Source: Paenibacillus thalictri (GTDB lineage: Bacteria; Bacillota; Bacilli; Paenibacillales; NBRC-103111). From it: DNA of 64,000 nt. The stretch spans positions 264,642-328,641 of the forward strand of contig NZ_SIRE01000008.1 in NCBI RefSeq assembly GCF_004307995.1, given 5' to 3'. The position numbers and the translations under genes were made by a program. Below are positions 19,409 to 28,605 of this stretch, piece after piece (positions within the stretch are counted from its first letter, which is position 1; every line of letters starts with the position of its first letter). The notes below the pieces were generated by a model that worked only from the letters and a program-made list of their open reading frames with translations, ran no database searches and had not been told where the DNA came from.

Positions 19409-20725
19409 TTATCGGTTTCTTACGGAAGCAATTGTTGCGTTTTCCGGAACTTGAACCAATTTGGATTTTGTAATTCCGATTTTTTGAGAAATATAAATAC
19501 CCGTATGACCGGAGAATAAATAGCTGATGGCGCAGCCCATAAACATATAGACCATTCCTTGCGACCCGAAAAGTTCAATCCCCATAACAAAGCAAGCCAG
19601 AGGGGTATTGGTCGCACCGCAAAATACGGCGATAAATCCGATGGCCGCGAGCAATGGAGCGGAAACATGCAAGAGGTCGGCCAGCGAGCTGCCCAGCGTT
19701 GAACCGATAACAAATAAAGGCGTAACTTCTCCGCCCTGAAACCCTGCGCCGAGCGTAAGTGACGTGAAAATCGTCTTCCAAAGAAATGCCAGATGAGGGA
19801 CCGATTGCTCAAATGATTGAGAAATCAGCGGAATGCCAAGCCCCAGATAATCGCGAGTGCCGAAGGCATAGGTCAGCCCAATAATGACGATTCCGCCAAC
19901 GAAGCTTTTCAGTATTGGATTTGTAAACATTTTCGTAAACAGCTTCTTTAGTCCGTGCGTCAGCTCACTAAACAAGATGCTGGCAAGCCCAAATACAATC
20001 GATGCGATGATGATTTTGAAAACAAGGGAACCTGATACATCGGGTACATGCCCGATCGAGAAATGCACATGCTGAATCCCCCAGGCAGCGGTAACCAAAT
20101 TCCCCACAAAACTTGCGATAAAGCAGGGGACCAGCGCTTCATATTGGACCACACCAATCGCAAGTACCTCAAGCCCGAAAATCGCTCCGGCCAATGGCGT
20201 GCCAAAAACAGATCCAAATCCGCTGCTAATGCCGCACATCAAAATAATGCGGCGATCCGCCTGATTTAATTTGAAAAGATTGCCGACCCATTCTGAAAAA
20301 CTTCCTCCCATTTGCACGGCAGTTCCTTCCCGGCCGGCGGACCCCCCGAACAGATGCGTAATAAAAGTGCCAAAGAGCACGAGTGGCGCCATCCGAAACG
20401 GGATGGATCCGTTCCCCTCATGAATCTGCTCTAAAATCAGGTTGTTCCCTTTCGATGAGGTTTTCCCGTATTTGTAATATAAATAGCTAACGAAAGCTCC
20501 GCCGAAGGGGAGTAAAAATAAGATCCACGGATGATTCAAACGTTCGTTGGTCGCCAAATCTAAGCTTGCCAAGAATAACGCGGAAGCCGAACCGGTTAAA
20601 ACACCTACAATACTGCCCAGAAAGATCCACTTCATAAAGGAACCAAGAATCGCCACATGCATGACTTTTTCCGCTAGGGCGTACGCTTTTTGTCTCTGAC
20701 TTAATGCGAATTTTACCACTGCCAA
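19409..20725 (-). CDS. CLC-F type fluoride/proton antiporter
   Basis: The 438-residue membrane protein is a CLC family transporter. It has GNNLI at residues 93-97 where chloride-type members have GSGIP, GREGT at 131-135, and GAGFQGGEVTPLF in the second half. The GNNLI substitution is a known hallmark of the fluoride-selective CLC-F clade, which expels fluoride in exchange for protons. The fluoride riboswitch 100 nt upstream independently supports the substrate. The TTG start has AAAGGAG upstream on the minus strand. It forms a single-gene unit. Confidence 0.93.
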   Translation of the reverse strand: MAVVKFALSQRQKAYALAEKVMHVAILGSFMKWIFLGSIVGVLTGSASALFLASLDLATNERLNHPWILFLLPFGGAFVSYLYYKYGKTSSKGNNLILEQIHEGNGSIPFRMAPLVLFGTFITHLFGGSAGREGTAVQMGGSFSEWVGNLFKLNQADRRIILMCGISSGFGSVFGTPLAGAIFGLEVLAIGVVQYEALVPCFIASFVGNLVTAAWGIQHVHFSIGHVPDVSGSLVFKIIIASIVFGLASILFSELTHGLKKLFTKMFTNPILKSFVGGIVIIGLTYAFGTRDYLGLGIPLISQSFEQSVPHLAFLWKTIFTSLTLGAGFQGGEVTPLFVIGSTLGSSLADLLHVSAPLLAAIGFIAVFCGATNTPLACFVMGIELFGSQGMVYMFMGCAISYLFSGHTGIYISQKIGITKSKLVQVPENATIASVRNR

Positions 20726-20820
20726 GTTTCTCTCCTTTAATTTTCTTTGTTTTTTTGTTGTTGTACAGCAATAAAGCGATTGATTTTCCTCCTTTTTGTA
20801 CGTATTGCCGCTGTTTTCGA

Positions 20821-20905
20821 CAAAAAAAATAGACTCCTACCAGCATAAATAAACTGGTAGGAGTCATTAGCACAACGGCGGTTATGGCGAACTCCATCGC
20901 CTATT
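20821..20905 (-). ncRNA. Fluoride riboswitch (crcB motif)
   Basis: On the minus strand the aptamer reads ATAGGCGATGGAGTTCGCC, then ATAACCGCC and GCTAATGACTCC, matching the conserved crcB/fluoride pseudoknot motif. It is followed by an 11-bp expression-platform hairpin (ACTCCTACCAG at 20833-20843 pairing with CTGGTAGGAGT at 20854-20864 in plus coordinates) and a run of eight U, a typical terminator switch. It precedes the CLC-F gene, the classic target. Fluoride binding should favour antitermination. Confidence 0.96.
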
Positions 20906-21142
20906 AAACTATGTTTTATTTTACAATAATCGCTTTATTTCGTCAATTGATTCTTGCCGGCAGCGCCGCCATAAAAACCACGAATACGATCGCAGTCCAA
21001 AACGGATAGATGTCCGTACCCTTACTGCCATTATCCGAATTATGGAAAAAAACTTCAAATGATCGGTACCTGTGCCGATGAATAATGTATAAATCATCCA
21101 AATGATTTGGGAACTTACATCATGCAATCAAAGGAGAACTTT

Positions 21143-22993
21143 ATGTGGAGAAAAACGTTTTTATGCTTTTGCCTAGGCATGCTGAGTTTTGTGTCGGTCA
21201 TGTATGCGGAAGAAAGCAGCCCTAAAGGAATAAGCTTAAGCTGGATTCACGATTCGGGCGCGGCGGTAGTCAAGCAGCCGTTCGGCGGCGGGCTGACAGC
21301 AAACGCTTCGGCCGTGAATGTGGATACTGACGGCAATGTGATCTATGCCGCCTATATGTCAACGGACACCGTCACCGTCCGCTCTTTCTCTCCGGAAGGC
21401 ATTCTGAACTGGCGTCAGGATTTCGATGCCGCTCAAGTAACCCCCTTTTTGGCAGTGAGCCGAGACGGGAATACCTATATCTACTTTCACAAAGTGACCC
21501 CAAGCGGCGTCAGTGTGCATGTATATGCCATTAACAACAGCTCCGGAGAAATCCGGTGGGAACGCATGTTTAATTCGCCGTGCTCGGTTTCAGTGCGAAA
21601 TGTAGACGGAGTTAACGTTTATTGCCGTACCGGCGGAGCACTCTACAGCGGGGACAGCAGTCTGACGGCCATCGACAGTAACGGAGAGGAGCTTGGAAGC
21701 CTTATGATTAGCGGAGAACTTAAAGGCCCTGGCTTCAGCTCCGTAACGATCCCCGGTTTAAACAGCCCGGATACGGAGGTTGCTCCGGGTTGGCTCGTAT
21801 CGATTCAACAAGATACGTTCAGTGTATATAGCGAATACGGACAGCGGGTTTATACGGTTCCATCCGAAGATATCGCCGAACTTAACGCCAATCCGTGGCT
21901 GATCGGCTATTATGTATTTGATGACGGCTCGATGCTGCTGCGTTCGGATACGCAATCCCGATATTACGATCAAGACGGACAGTTGCAGTGGACCCGGGCA
22001 TTCGGCAGACAATCCAATTTTGTATTTGCGCTAAGCCGCCTGTATTACTATGACAACAATTCGAACAACTTGCATAAAATCAGCAGGGCGGACGGAAGCG
22101 ACGAACTTACGTTTACTGCGGATCGTAACATGACGAAGGTGTATTTCGATAAGGCAGCTTCCATATCCGGCACGGCGGACGGCGGCGTCATTTTTGCCGG
22201 CACGCAGTCGTATTGGACGACCGCATTGGAACCCGATACGATGAAACCGCTCATCCGGTTTCCAGTTGAGATATCTGCCGATTCGGCCAAATCGGCGGCA
22301 GCCGGTCTTGTCAGCGAACACAACGCAAAGCTGGATCCGGACAACATCTATACGGCAAGTTTTCCATCCGCTATCGATTTTGAACGAAAACAACTCTATT
22401 ACCTCAGCGCGTTTGGTGACGGCAAACTCGACAGTACGATATTTGGCCTGTTTTCCGCCAAGCTGCCTTTTGCCGACGCAGCCAACCATCCCGGAGCGCA
22501 AGATTTGCTGCGTTTGTATCGCGAAGGGGTCATTTCGATTCCAAGCGACGGACTGATCCGCCCTGACGAGCCGCTTACAAAAGAGCAATTTATCGCCATG
22601 CTCACTCGTGCAGCCAAGGTAGGAGGCCAATACAAGGGGCCGACATTTACCGATGTTCAGCAGGATCGCTGGTCGTATTATTTGATCGAAAAGGCTGTTG
22701 TGCTGCGGATCTTGGACAAAGGCGAGGGAAAACTGAACCCCGAAAAGCTGATTACAAGCGGAGAATGCGCCGCTATGGCGGGAAAAGGGGCACAGCTGTT
22801 AAAATTGCCTGCCTTCTCCCCGAAACCGGTCGTGTATTCGGATGATGAATACATCGCCGCGGCGACAAATGCAAACTTCCTTGACGGAATAGCCCTTTTC
22901 GACAAAAACAAAAACATAACGAAAGCCGAGGCGGCTTCCATCATCGTCCGGTTTATGGATTATCGGGACTCTCAACGTGCAGCGAAGCCGTAA
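21143..22993 (+). CDS. Surface protein with propeller-like body and SLH domains
   Basis: The 616-residue protein has a signal peptide (WRKTFLCFCLGMLSFVSVMYA, cut near residue 22). A beta-propeller-like body with PQQ-type strands follows (NVDTDGNVIYAAY, WRQDFDAAQ, IRWERMF, LQWTRAFG). The C-terminal third, from about residue 455, holds S-layer-homology repeats (GLIRPDEPLTKEQFIAML, FTDVQQDRWSYYLIEKAV, NITKAEAASIIVRFM). SLH repeats tether proteins to pyruvylated secondary cell-wall polymers. AAAGGAG places the start at 21143 rather than the ATG at 21122. The role of the propeller is unknown. Confidence 0.85.
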   Translation: MWRKTFLCFCLGMLSFVSVMYAEESSPKGISLSWIHDSGAAVVKQPFGGGLTANASAVNVDTDGNVIYAAYMSTDTVTVRSFSPEGILNWRQDFDAAQVTPFLAVSRDGNTYIYFHKVTPSGVSVHVYAINNSSGEIRWERMFNSPCSVSVRNVDGVNVYCRTGGALYSGDSSLTAIDSNGEELGSLMISGELKGPGFSSVTIPGLNSPDTEVAPGWLVSIQQDTFSVYSEYGQRVYTVPSEDIAELNANPWLIGYYVFDDGSMLLRSDTQSRYYDQDGQLQWTRAFGRQSNFVFALSRLYYYDNNSNNLHKISRADGSDELTFTADRNMTKVYFDKAASISGTADGGVIFAGTQSYWTTALEPDTMKPLIRFPVEISADSAKSAAAGLVSEHNAKLDPDNIYTASFPSAIDFERKQLYYLSAFGDGKLDSTIFGLFSAKLPFADAANHPGAQDLLRLYREGVISIPSDGLIRPDEPLTKEQFIAMLTRAAKVGGQYKGPTFTDVQQDRWSYYLIEKAVVLRILDKGEGKLNPEKLITSGECAAMAGKGAQLLKLPAFSPKPVVYSDDEYIAAATNANFLDGIALFDKNKNITKAEAASIIVRFMDYRDSQRAAKP

Positions 22994-23036
22994 GACCAGG
23001 GATCTGATTAATAAGTAAATTAACTTCCAAATAAAA

Positions 23037-23080
23037 CCAGCTGTAGTCTTGGACTGAAAAAAGTCCTAGACTGCTGCTGG
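23037..23080 (+). terminator. Long hairpin after the SLH gene
   Basis: CCAGC pairs with GCTGG on the outside and AGTCT-T-GGACT with AGTCC-T-AGACT inside, around a GAAAAA loop. It lacks a T-run, so termination is likely but not certain. Confidence 0.5.
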
Positions 23081-23335
23081 ACGTTAGTACATTTTCCGAC
23101 CTCACAGCGTTTTCATTTCCATTTTCAAAAAAATGCAAGAAATGGGTAAATGTTTTTGACGATTAGCGCATCGTCAACTCCACTGTTGTGGTGGTATGCT
23201 AGTATTATTAATAAACAAGGCAGTAAAAAAATGGATCCGCAAGACGTCATCAGCATATGGTGGCTGGAAGAATGCATCATGCCAAGAGGGCGGCCGTTTC
23301 AGCTTAATAAAGCGAACCGGTTTTTTGTCCTCAAG

Positions 23336-23347
23336 CTAGTATACTAG
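23336..23347. promoter_or_regulatory. Operator-like palindrome CTAGTATACTAG
   Basis: A perfect 12-bp palindrome with the GTATAC core typical of FCD-type GntR regulators lies 80 nt before the gntR-like start. A half-match GCTAGTAT occurs at 23198-23205. Autoregulation by the adjacent GntR protein is the natural inference. Confidence 0.6.
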
Positions 23348-23372
23348 GGTAACTAGTCATCCTAATTTTATT

Positions 23373-23386
23373 TGTAAGCGCTTCAA
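23373..23386. promoter_or_regulatory. cre-like site (CcpA catabolite control)
   Basis: TGTAAGCGCTTCAA contains the perfect AAGCGCTT core of catabolite-responsive elements but departs from the usual consensus at two outer positions. It lies between the GntR operator and the first gene of a sugar-acid operon, where glucose repression would be expected. Confidence 0.45.
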
Positions 23387-23427
23387 GGATGAGTGGCGGC
23401 TCGTCTTTCTGCGGACGGGAGGGTCTT

Positions 23428-24117
23428 ATGAGTATTCAAATTGACGCATTAAGAGACAAAAGAGGACTCATACGGGATTTCGTTTACGAAACCTTGAAGA
23501 AAAACATCATGGAGCTGCGGCTCGAGCCGGGAAGGTTTATCTCGGAAAAAGAACTGGTCGAGATGCTCCAAGTGAGCAGGACGCCGATTCGTGAAGCCTT
23601 GGTTAAACTTACTCAGGAGGAATTAATCGCAACCACTCCTCAGAAGGGCTCGATCATATCGCTTATCGACTTGCAGCATGCGGAAGAATCGCGTTTTGTC
23701 CGAAAAACATTGGAATCCTCGGTTGTGCGGGAAGCATGCGAGCTGCTTAGCAAGGAGCAGGTGCTTCATCTGCAAAATCTCGTCTCGCTGCAGGAACTGT
23801 GCGAATCCGAACAAAATTACGGGCGGCTGTTTGAGCTCGATGAAGAGTTTCACAAATCGATTATGGTCGGCTGCGGCCGGGCCCGTACGTGGGGACTTAT
23901 TCAACAAATGGCAACGCATGACAACCGGATCCGGTTTTTACGGCTTGCTTCCGATTCCGACTGGCAAATTATACTGGCCCAGCATCATGGAATTGTTCGT
24001 GCCATCAAAGAGAAGGACCCCGACCAAGCGGAAAAAATGCTAAGGGATCATTTGGAGATGGTCGTGATTGAAAAAGAAAATTTAAAACAGAAGTACGCTA
24101 AATTTTTTAAATTTTAA
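23428..24117 (+). CDS. GntR family regulator, FCD type, of the uronate operon
   Basis: The 229-residue protein has a winged helix at residues about 20-80 (ISEKELVEMLQVSRTPIREALVKL, then the wing TTPQKGSIISLI) and a C-terminal FCD ligand domain. Candidate metal or ligand residues lie in DEEFHKSIM, AQHHGIVRAI and RDHLEM. FCD members of the UxuR/ExuR kind respond to sugar acids. GGGAGGG supports the ATG at 23428. It heads an operon with two oxidoreductases and uxuA, and a GTATAC palindrome lies upstream, so it probably represses its own operon until a uronate intermediate accumulates. Confidence 0.9.
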   Translation: MSIQIDALRDKRGLIRDFVYETLKKNIMELRLEPGRFISEKELVEMLQVSRTPIREALVKLTQEELIATTPQKGSIISLIDLQHAEESRFVRKTLESSVVREACELLSKEQVLHLQNLVSLQELCESEQNYGRLFELDEEFHKSIMVGCGRARTWGLIQQMATHDNRIRFLRLASDSDWQIILAQHHGIVRAIKEKDPDQAEKMLRDHLEMVVIEKENLKQKYAKFFKF

Positions 24118-24141
24118 AATAAATCTTAGGAGTGAAAGACG

Positions 24142-25302
24142 ATGATTAAAGTCGCTGTTATCGGTACCGGCGGAATCGCAAATTCGCATCTGGAGGCGTA
24201 TGTGTCCTCATTTAAGGGAAGATGCCAAGTCGTTGCGTTATGTGACATTTACGAGGAGAAGGCCATCCGGTATAAAGAAAAATTTCAGCTCGACTGCAGG
24301 GTCGAACAAGACTACCATGAGCTGCTGGACAGCGATATCGATCTGGTGTCGATCTGCACTCCGCCGTATACGCATGCTCAAATCGCCATCGACTTTTTAC
24401 GTGCCGGAAAGCATGTATTGGTAGAGAAGCCGATGTCTTCGTCTTTGGAAGAATGTGACAGCATGTTGGAAGCGGCTTCAGAGTCGAAGCGCATTTTGTC
24501 CGTCATCGGGCAAAACCGGTTCAGAGACCCGATCATGAAGCTGAAGCGCACGCTCGACACCGGCAAGTTAGGCAAAATCGTACATGCGCAGGTCGATTCC
24601 CACTGGTGGAGAGGGCACTGCTATTACGATTTGTGGTGGAGAGGCACTTGGGAGAAGGAAGGCGGCGGCTGTACGCTGAACCACGCCGTTCATCATATTG
24701 ACATGCTGCAGTGGATGATGGGGATGCCGGACAAAGTGCATGCGGTGATGAGCAATACGTCGCATGATAACGCGGAAGTCGAGGACCTTTCCATAGCGAT
24801 TCTTTCTTACGGCAACGGAGGCCTGGCGCAAATTACAAGTTCTGTCGTACATCACGGAGAGGAACAGCAGCTAATATTTCAAGGGGAAAAGGCGAGAATT
24901 TCCGCTCCTTGGAAGGTGTATGCATCCACATCGAAGGAAAACGGATTTCCGATTCGGAACACCACACTCGAGGAGGAGCTGGAGAACACGTACAACGGTA
25001 TGGCGGATCTTCCATATACCGGGCACGCCGGACAAATCGACGATGTGATGAAGGCGATCGAAAGCGGTTCGCTGGAGGTGCTCATTGACGGCAACGAAGG
25101 GCGCAAAACGCTGGAGCTGATCATGGCCGTTTATGAAGCGGCGGCAACAGGTAAAAGTGTGAATCTGCCTTTAACGAAGGATAACCTGTTCTATTCGAGA
25201 GACAGCTTGCTCGCAAACGCTCCGCATTTTTACGAGAAAACCTCGTCGGTTGTTTCCTTCTCGAATAACGAGATTACGCTGGGCAGCGAATATAAGAAAT
25301 AA
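24142..25302 (+). CDS. Gfo/Idh/MocA oxidoreductase A
   Basis: The 386-residue enzyme has an N-terminal Rossmann fold (VAVIGTGGIANSH), the family signature HVLVEKPMSSS near residue 94 with its catalytic-region Lys, and the substrate-domain helix GGGCTLNHAVHHIDMLQWM. These NAD(P)-dependent enzymes oxidise or reduce sugars and sugar acids. In this operon no fructuronate reductase UxuB is seen, so one of the two oxidoreductases may supply that step or act on an unusual uronate. That is inference. Confidence 0.9.
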   Translation: MIKVAVIGTGGIANSHLEAYVSSFKGRCQVVALCDIYEEKAIRYKEKFQLDCRVEQDYHELLDSDIDLVSICTPPYTHAQIAIDFLRAGKHVLVEKPMSSSLEECDSMLEAASESKRILSVIGQNRFRDPIMKLKRTLDTGKLGKIVHAQVDSHWWRGHCYYDLWWRGTWEKEGGGCTLNHAVHHIDMLQWMMGMPDKVHAVMSNTSHDNAEVEDLSIAILSYGNGGLAQITSSVVHHGEEQQLIFQGEKARISAPWKVYASTSKENGFPIRNTTLEEELENTYNGMADLPYTGHAGQIDDVMKAIESGSLEVLIDGNEGRKTLELIMAVYEAAATGKSVNLPLTKDNLFYSRDSLLANAPHFYEKTSSVVSFSNNEITLGSEYKK

Positions 25303-25342
25303 CACAAAAATAACAAATAATACAAAACAGGAGATGAATGTG

Positions 25343-26422
25343 ATGCAAACACAAGACGGCATGAATTATGCCCCGAAAGGAAAACCGGCCCCGGTTTGTG
25401 AGGAGGGAGCGTTTCCGTTTGCGGCAATTGGTCTCGATCACGGGCACATTTTCGGAATGTGCAACGGACTTATCGAAGCGGGAGGACAGTTGAAATGGGT
25501 GTACGACCCGGACCCGGCCAAGGTGGATAAATTCGTTCAAACATATCCTGGAGTCAAGGCGGCAAGATCCGAACAAGAGGTGCTGCAGGATCCGGAAGTG
25601 AAATTGGTTGCCGGCGCGGCCATCACGTCAGAACGTTGCGCCTTGGGAATGCGTGTTATGTCGCACGGTAAAGATTATTTTACGGACAAAGCGCCGTTTA
25701 CAACGCTCGAGCAACTGGAACAAGCCCGGCAAAAAGCTGCGGAGACCGGCCTTAAGTATGCGGTTTATTACAGCGAGCGGGTGCACGTGGAAAGCGCGGT
25801 TTATGCCGGGCAGCTGATCGAGCGAGGCGCGATCGGACGTGTGCTGCAGGTGAGCGGATATGGTCCGCACCGGATCAATGTGCCGTCGCGGCCTGATTGG
25901 TTTTTTAACCGTGAGCAATTCGGCGGCATACTTTGCGATATCGGCAGCCATCAATGCGAGCAGTTTTTATTTTACACAGGTTCCAAGGACGCGAAAGTGG
26001 TAAACAGCCAGGTGGCTAATTATAACCACAAGCAGTTTCCGACGTTTGAGGATTTCGGCGATTGCAACATGGTGGGCGATAACGGTTCCACCGGATACTT
26101 CCGTGTCGATTGGTTTACACCCAACGGCCTCAGCACATGGGGGGACGGCCGTACGATTATTTTGGGTACCGACGGTTATATCGAATTGCGCAAATACGTG
26201 GATATAGCCAGAGAAAAAAGCGGCGGGCACGTGTACCTCGTTAATCAGGAAGGCGAGTATTATTTCGACGTAAAAGGGAAGATCGGATATCCGTTTTTCG
26301 GGGAATTGATTATGGATTGCTTGAACCGCACGGAGATTGCGATGACGCAGGAGCACGCCTTTAAAGCAGCTGAGCTTTGCTTAGTGGCGCAGCGCGATGC
26401 CAAATTAATTGAGGGTGTGTAA
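25343..26422 (+). CDS. Gfo/Idh/MocA oxidoreductase B
   Basis: This second, more divergent member (359 aa) has an altered dinucleotide region AAIGLDHGHIFGMC and TDKAPFTT in place of the usual EKP motif, but keeps GGILCDIGSHQCEQFLFYTG in the catalytic domain. The departure from GxGxxG and EKP suggests a changed cofactor grip or chemistry. ATG 25343 is chosen because AGGAG lies 9 nt upstream, whereas ATG 25334 directly abuts the ribosome binding site. It sits between oxidoreductase A and uxuA on the same strand. Confidence 0.85.
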   Translation: MQTQDGMNYAPKGKPAPVCEEGAFPFAAIGLDHGHIFGMCNGLIEAGGQLKWVYDPDPAKVDKFVQTYPGVKAARSEQEVLQDPEVKLVAGAAITSERCALGMRVMSHGKDYFTDKAPFTTLEQLEQARQKAAETGLKYAVYYSERVHVESAVYAGQLIERGAIGRVLQVSGYGPHRINVPSRPDWFFNREQFGGILCDIGSHQCEQFLFYTGSKDAKVVNSQVANYNHKQFPTFEDFGDCNMVGDNGSTGYFRVDWFTPNGLSTWGDGRTIILGTDGYIELRKYVDIAREKSGGHVYLVNQEGEYYFDVKGKIGYPFFGELIMDCLNRTEIAMTQEHAFKAAELCLVAQRDAKLIEGV

Positions 26423-26487
26423 AACGAGCGGGGGATGGGAGCTTCGGGACAAAATGATGGAACAGAGACATTTTGGAGGAATCGGCG

Positions 26488-27588
26488 ATGAGAATGGTAT
26501 TCAGATGGTTTGGTGAAGGCAATGATACGGTAACCCTCGGCCAAATCAGACAAATTCCCGGCGTGGAGGGCATCGTCTGGGCGCTTCACGACATCCCCGC
26601 AGGGGAAGAATGGCCGCTCGAAAGAATGCTGGAGATCAAAAAGCAAACTGACGAATACGGTTTTCACCTTGAGGTTGTAGAAAGCGTTAACGTACATGAG
26701 GATATCAAGCTGGGCCTGCCGACTAGGGACCAATATATCGACAACTATAAAAAAACGATCGAGAAGCTGGCCAAGGTCGGCGTGAAGGTGATCTGCTATA
26801 ACTTTATGCCGGTATTCGACTGGATTCGCACGAATTTATTTGAACCGCTGGAGGACAAATCCACTGCGCTTTTTTATGAAAAAGCGAAGATCGACAGCAT
26901 GAATAATCCGGCGGAGCTGGTCCGCGTCATCAACGAGAACCCGGACTTTACGATGCCGGGCTGGGAGCCGGAGCGAATGAAACATCTGCCTGCGCTTTTT
27001 GAGGCGTACAAGAATGTTTCGGAAGAGGATTTGTGGAGCAACCTCAAATACTTTTTGGAGCAGATTATTCCGGTTTGCGAGCTCAACGACATCAAAATGG
27101 CGATTCATCCGGACGATCCGCCGTGGTCTCTTTTCGGGCTGCCAAGAATCATTACGAACCGGGATAATATCCGCAGGCTGCTGAATTTGGTGGATAGCCC
27201 CTATAACAGCGTTACGTTGTGCAGCGGCTCGCTTGGCGTTAACCCAGACAACAATATTGCGGAGCTGGTGAGGGAATTTGCCGACCGCATTCCGTTCGCC
27301 CATATCCGCAACGTGAGGTTGTACGACAACGGAAATTTCATCGAAACCTCACACCGGTCCCAGGATGGGACGGTCGATATTTGCGATATTGTCGCGGCGT
27401 ATCATGAGAAGGGTTTTACGGGTTATGCCAGGCCGGACCACGGAAGACATATTTGGGGCGAGCAGTGCCGTCCCGGATACGGGCTGTATGACCGGGCTCT
27501 CGGTATTATGTATTTGTGGGGAATTTGGGACTCGCTCGAAAGAACACAACGAGGGGCGGCAGCACACTTACAATCAACAGTTCTGTAA
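26488..27588 (+). CDS. uxuA: Mannonate dehydratase
   Basis: The 366-residue TIM-barrel enzyme matches UxuA, which converts D-mannonate to 2-keto-3-deoxygluconate in glucuronate catabolism and needs a divalent metal. Seen are PGVEGIVWALHDIPAGEEW near the N-terminus, MAIHPDDPP and CSGSLG in the core with metal-binding His and Cys residues, FAHIRNVR, and the C-terminal RPDHGRHIW. GGAGG at 26475-26479 sets the ATG at 26488. UxuB, UxaC and KDG kinase or aldolase genes are not in this window. The product KDG must therefore be handled elsewhere. Confidence 0.93.
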   Translation: MRMVFRWFGEGNDTVTLGQIRQIPGVEGIVWALHDIPAGEEWPLERMLEIKKQTDEYGFHLEVVESVNVHEDIKLGLPTRDQYIDNYKKTIEKLAKVGVKVICYNFMPVFDWIRTNLFEPLEDKSTALFYEKAKIDSMNNPAELVRVINENPDFTMPGWEPERMKHLPALFEAYKNVSEEDLWSNLKYFLEQIIPVCELNDIKMAIHPDDPPWSLFGLPRIITNRDNIRRLLNLVDSPYNSVTLCSGSLGVNPDNNIAELVREFADRIPFAHIRNVRLYDNGNFIETSHRSQDGTVDICDIVAAYHEKGFTGYARPDHGRHIWGEQCRPGYGLYDRALGIMYLWGIWDSLERTQRGAAAHLQSTVL

Positions 27589-27624
27589 CCGGTATCATGA
27601 CGCGAGTAATGGGGGTTGTGGTTG

Positions 27625-28593
27625 ATGAAAGCAATAAATAGTGGTGTGGCTCTGGATAAAAAGGATGGCGCTCTCAAACCGCTGGAACGAAAGAAAGGGT
27701 TGTTTTATTACATCAAAGCTGATCTTATTCTTTACCTTATGCTGATTATCCCTGTTGCCTATATAGTGGCCTTTAAATATGCTCCCATGTATGGCATACA
27801 GATTGCTTTTAAGGACTATAACATTTTTCAGGGTGTCAGCATGAGTCCGTGGAATGATTTTGCAACATTCAAGCAAATTTTTTCATCAACACAATTTTTT
27901 CAGGTCGTTAGAAATACGTTGGTGCTTAACGGTTTGGATTTGATTGTGGGATTCCCGGCGCCGATCATTTTGGCTATTTTAATCAATGAACTGGTATGGA
28001 ATAAGTTTAAAAAGGTAAGCCAGACCATACTGTATTTGCCGCATTTCCTTTCCTGGGTTATTATCGGCGGGATTGTTGCTCAGCTGCTTTCTCCCACAGG
28101 CATGTTAAACTCCGTAATTAGCCATATAGGCGGTGAACCGTTACCGTTCCTCACGAACAAATATGCATGGGTTGCAACTTATTCTTTAGTTGGAGTATGG
28201 CAGAACGCGGGATGGGGTACGATTTTGTATCTTGCTGCAATGACGGGTATCGACAAGCAGTTGTATGAGGCTGCTGACGCAGACGGAGCAGGGAGATTCA
28301 GAAAAATTTGGCATATTACATTGCCGGGTATCAGACCAACCATTGCGATCCTGCTGATCCTGCAGCTTGGTAATATTATGGCGATTAACTTCGACCGTCC
28401 ATTTAACATTCAAAACAACCTTGTTATGGACTTTGGCGACGTTGTCAGCACCTATGTTTATCGTGTAGGCATTCAATCTGCGAACTTTTCGGTTGGTGCG
28501 GCTGTCGGTCTGTTCCAGTCTGTGATTTGCTTAATCTTCTTGGTAACTTCCAATTTTATTACCCGCAAATTAGGCGAAAACGGAATATGGTAG
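27625..28593 (+). CDS. ABC importer permease, LplB type, of the uronate locus
   Basis: The 322-residue membrane protein shows the family signature FKYAPMYGIQIAFKDYN and the EAA loop LYEAADADGAGRFRKIWHITLP. The ATG at 27625 lies 9 nt after GGGGG. It starts 36 nt after uxuA in the same direction, so it is probably cotranscribed with the catabolic genes, which points to a uronate-containing oligosaccharide as cargo. No ATPase gene accompanies it. Confidence 0.9.
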   Translation: MKAINSGVALDKKDGALKPLERKKGLFYYIKADLILYLMLIIPVAYIVAFKYAPMYGIQIAFKDYNIFQGVSMSPWNDFATFKQIFSSTQFFQVVRNTLVLNGLDLIVGFPAPIILAILINELVWNKFKKVSQTILYLPHFLSWVIIGGIVAQLLSPTGMLNSVISHIGGEPLPFLTNKYAWVATYSLVGVWQNAGWGTILYLAAMTGIDKQLYEAADADGAGRFRKIWHITLPGIRPTIAILLILQLGNIMAINFDRPFNIQNNLVMDFGDVVSTYVYRVGIQSANFSVGAAVGLFQSVICLIFLVTSNFITRKLGENGIW

Positions 28594-28605
28594 GGGGAAC
28601 CGACA

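Larger units (their letters stand above)
22994..23427. other. Intergenic region with hairpin, GntR-type operator and cre-like site
   Basis: No gene is supported in this 434-nt stretch. A 65-codon open frame at 23150-23347 lacks a ribosome binding site and overlaps the operator. The region holds a long hairpin behind the SLH gene and the control region of the uronate operon. Confidence 0.55.

Noticed and set aside
23150..23347. 65-codon open frame upstream of the gntR-like gene
   Set aside because: Lacks a ribosome binding site and ends in the operator palindrome. Low-complexity, mixed composition.
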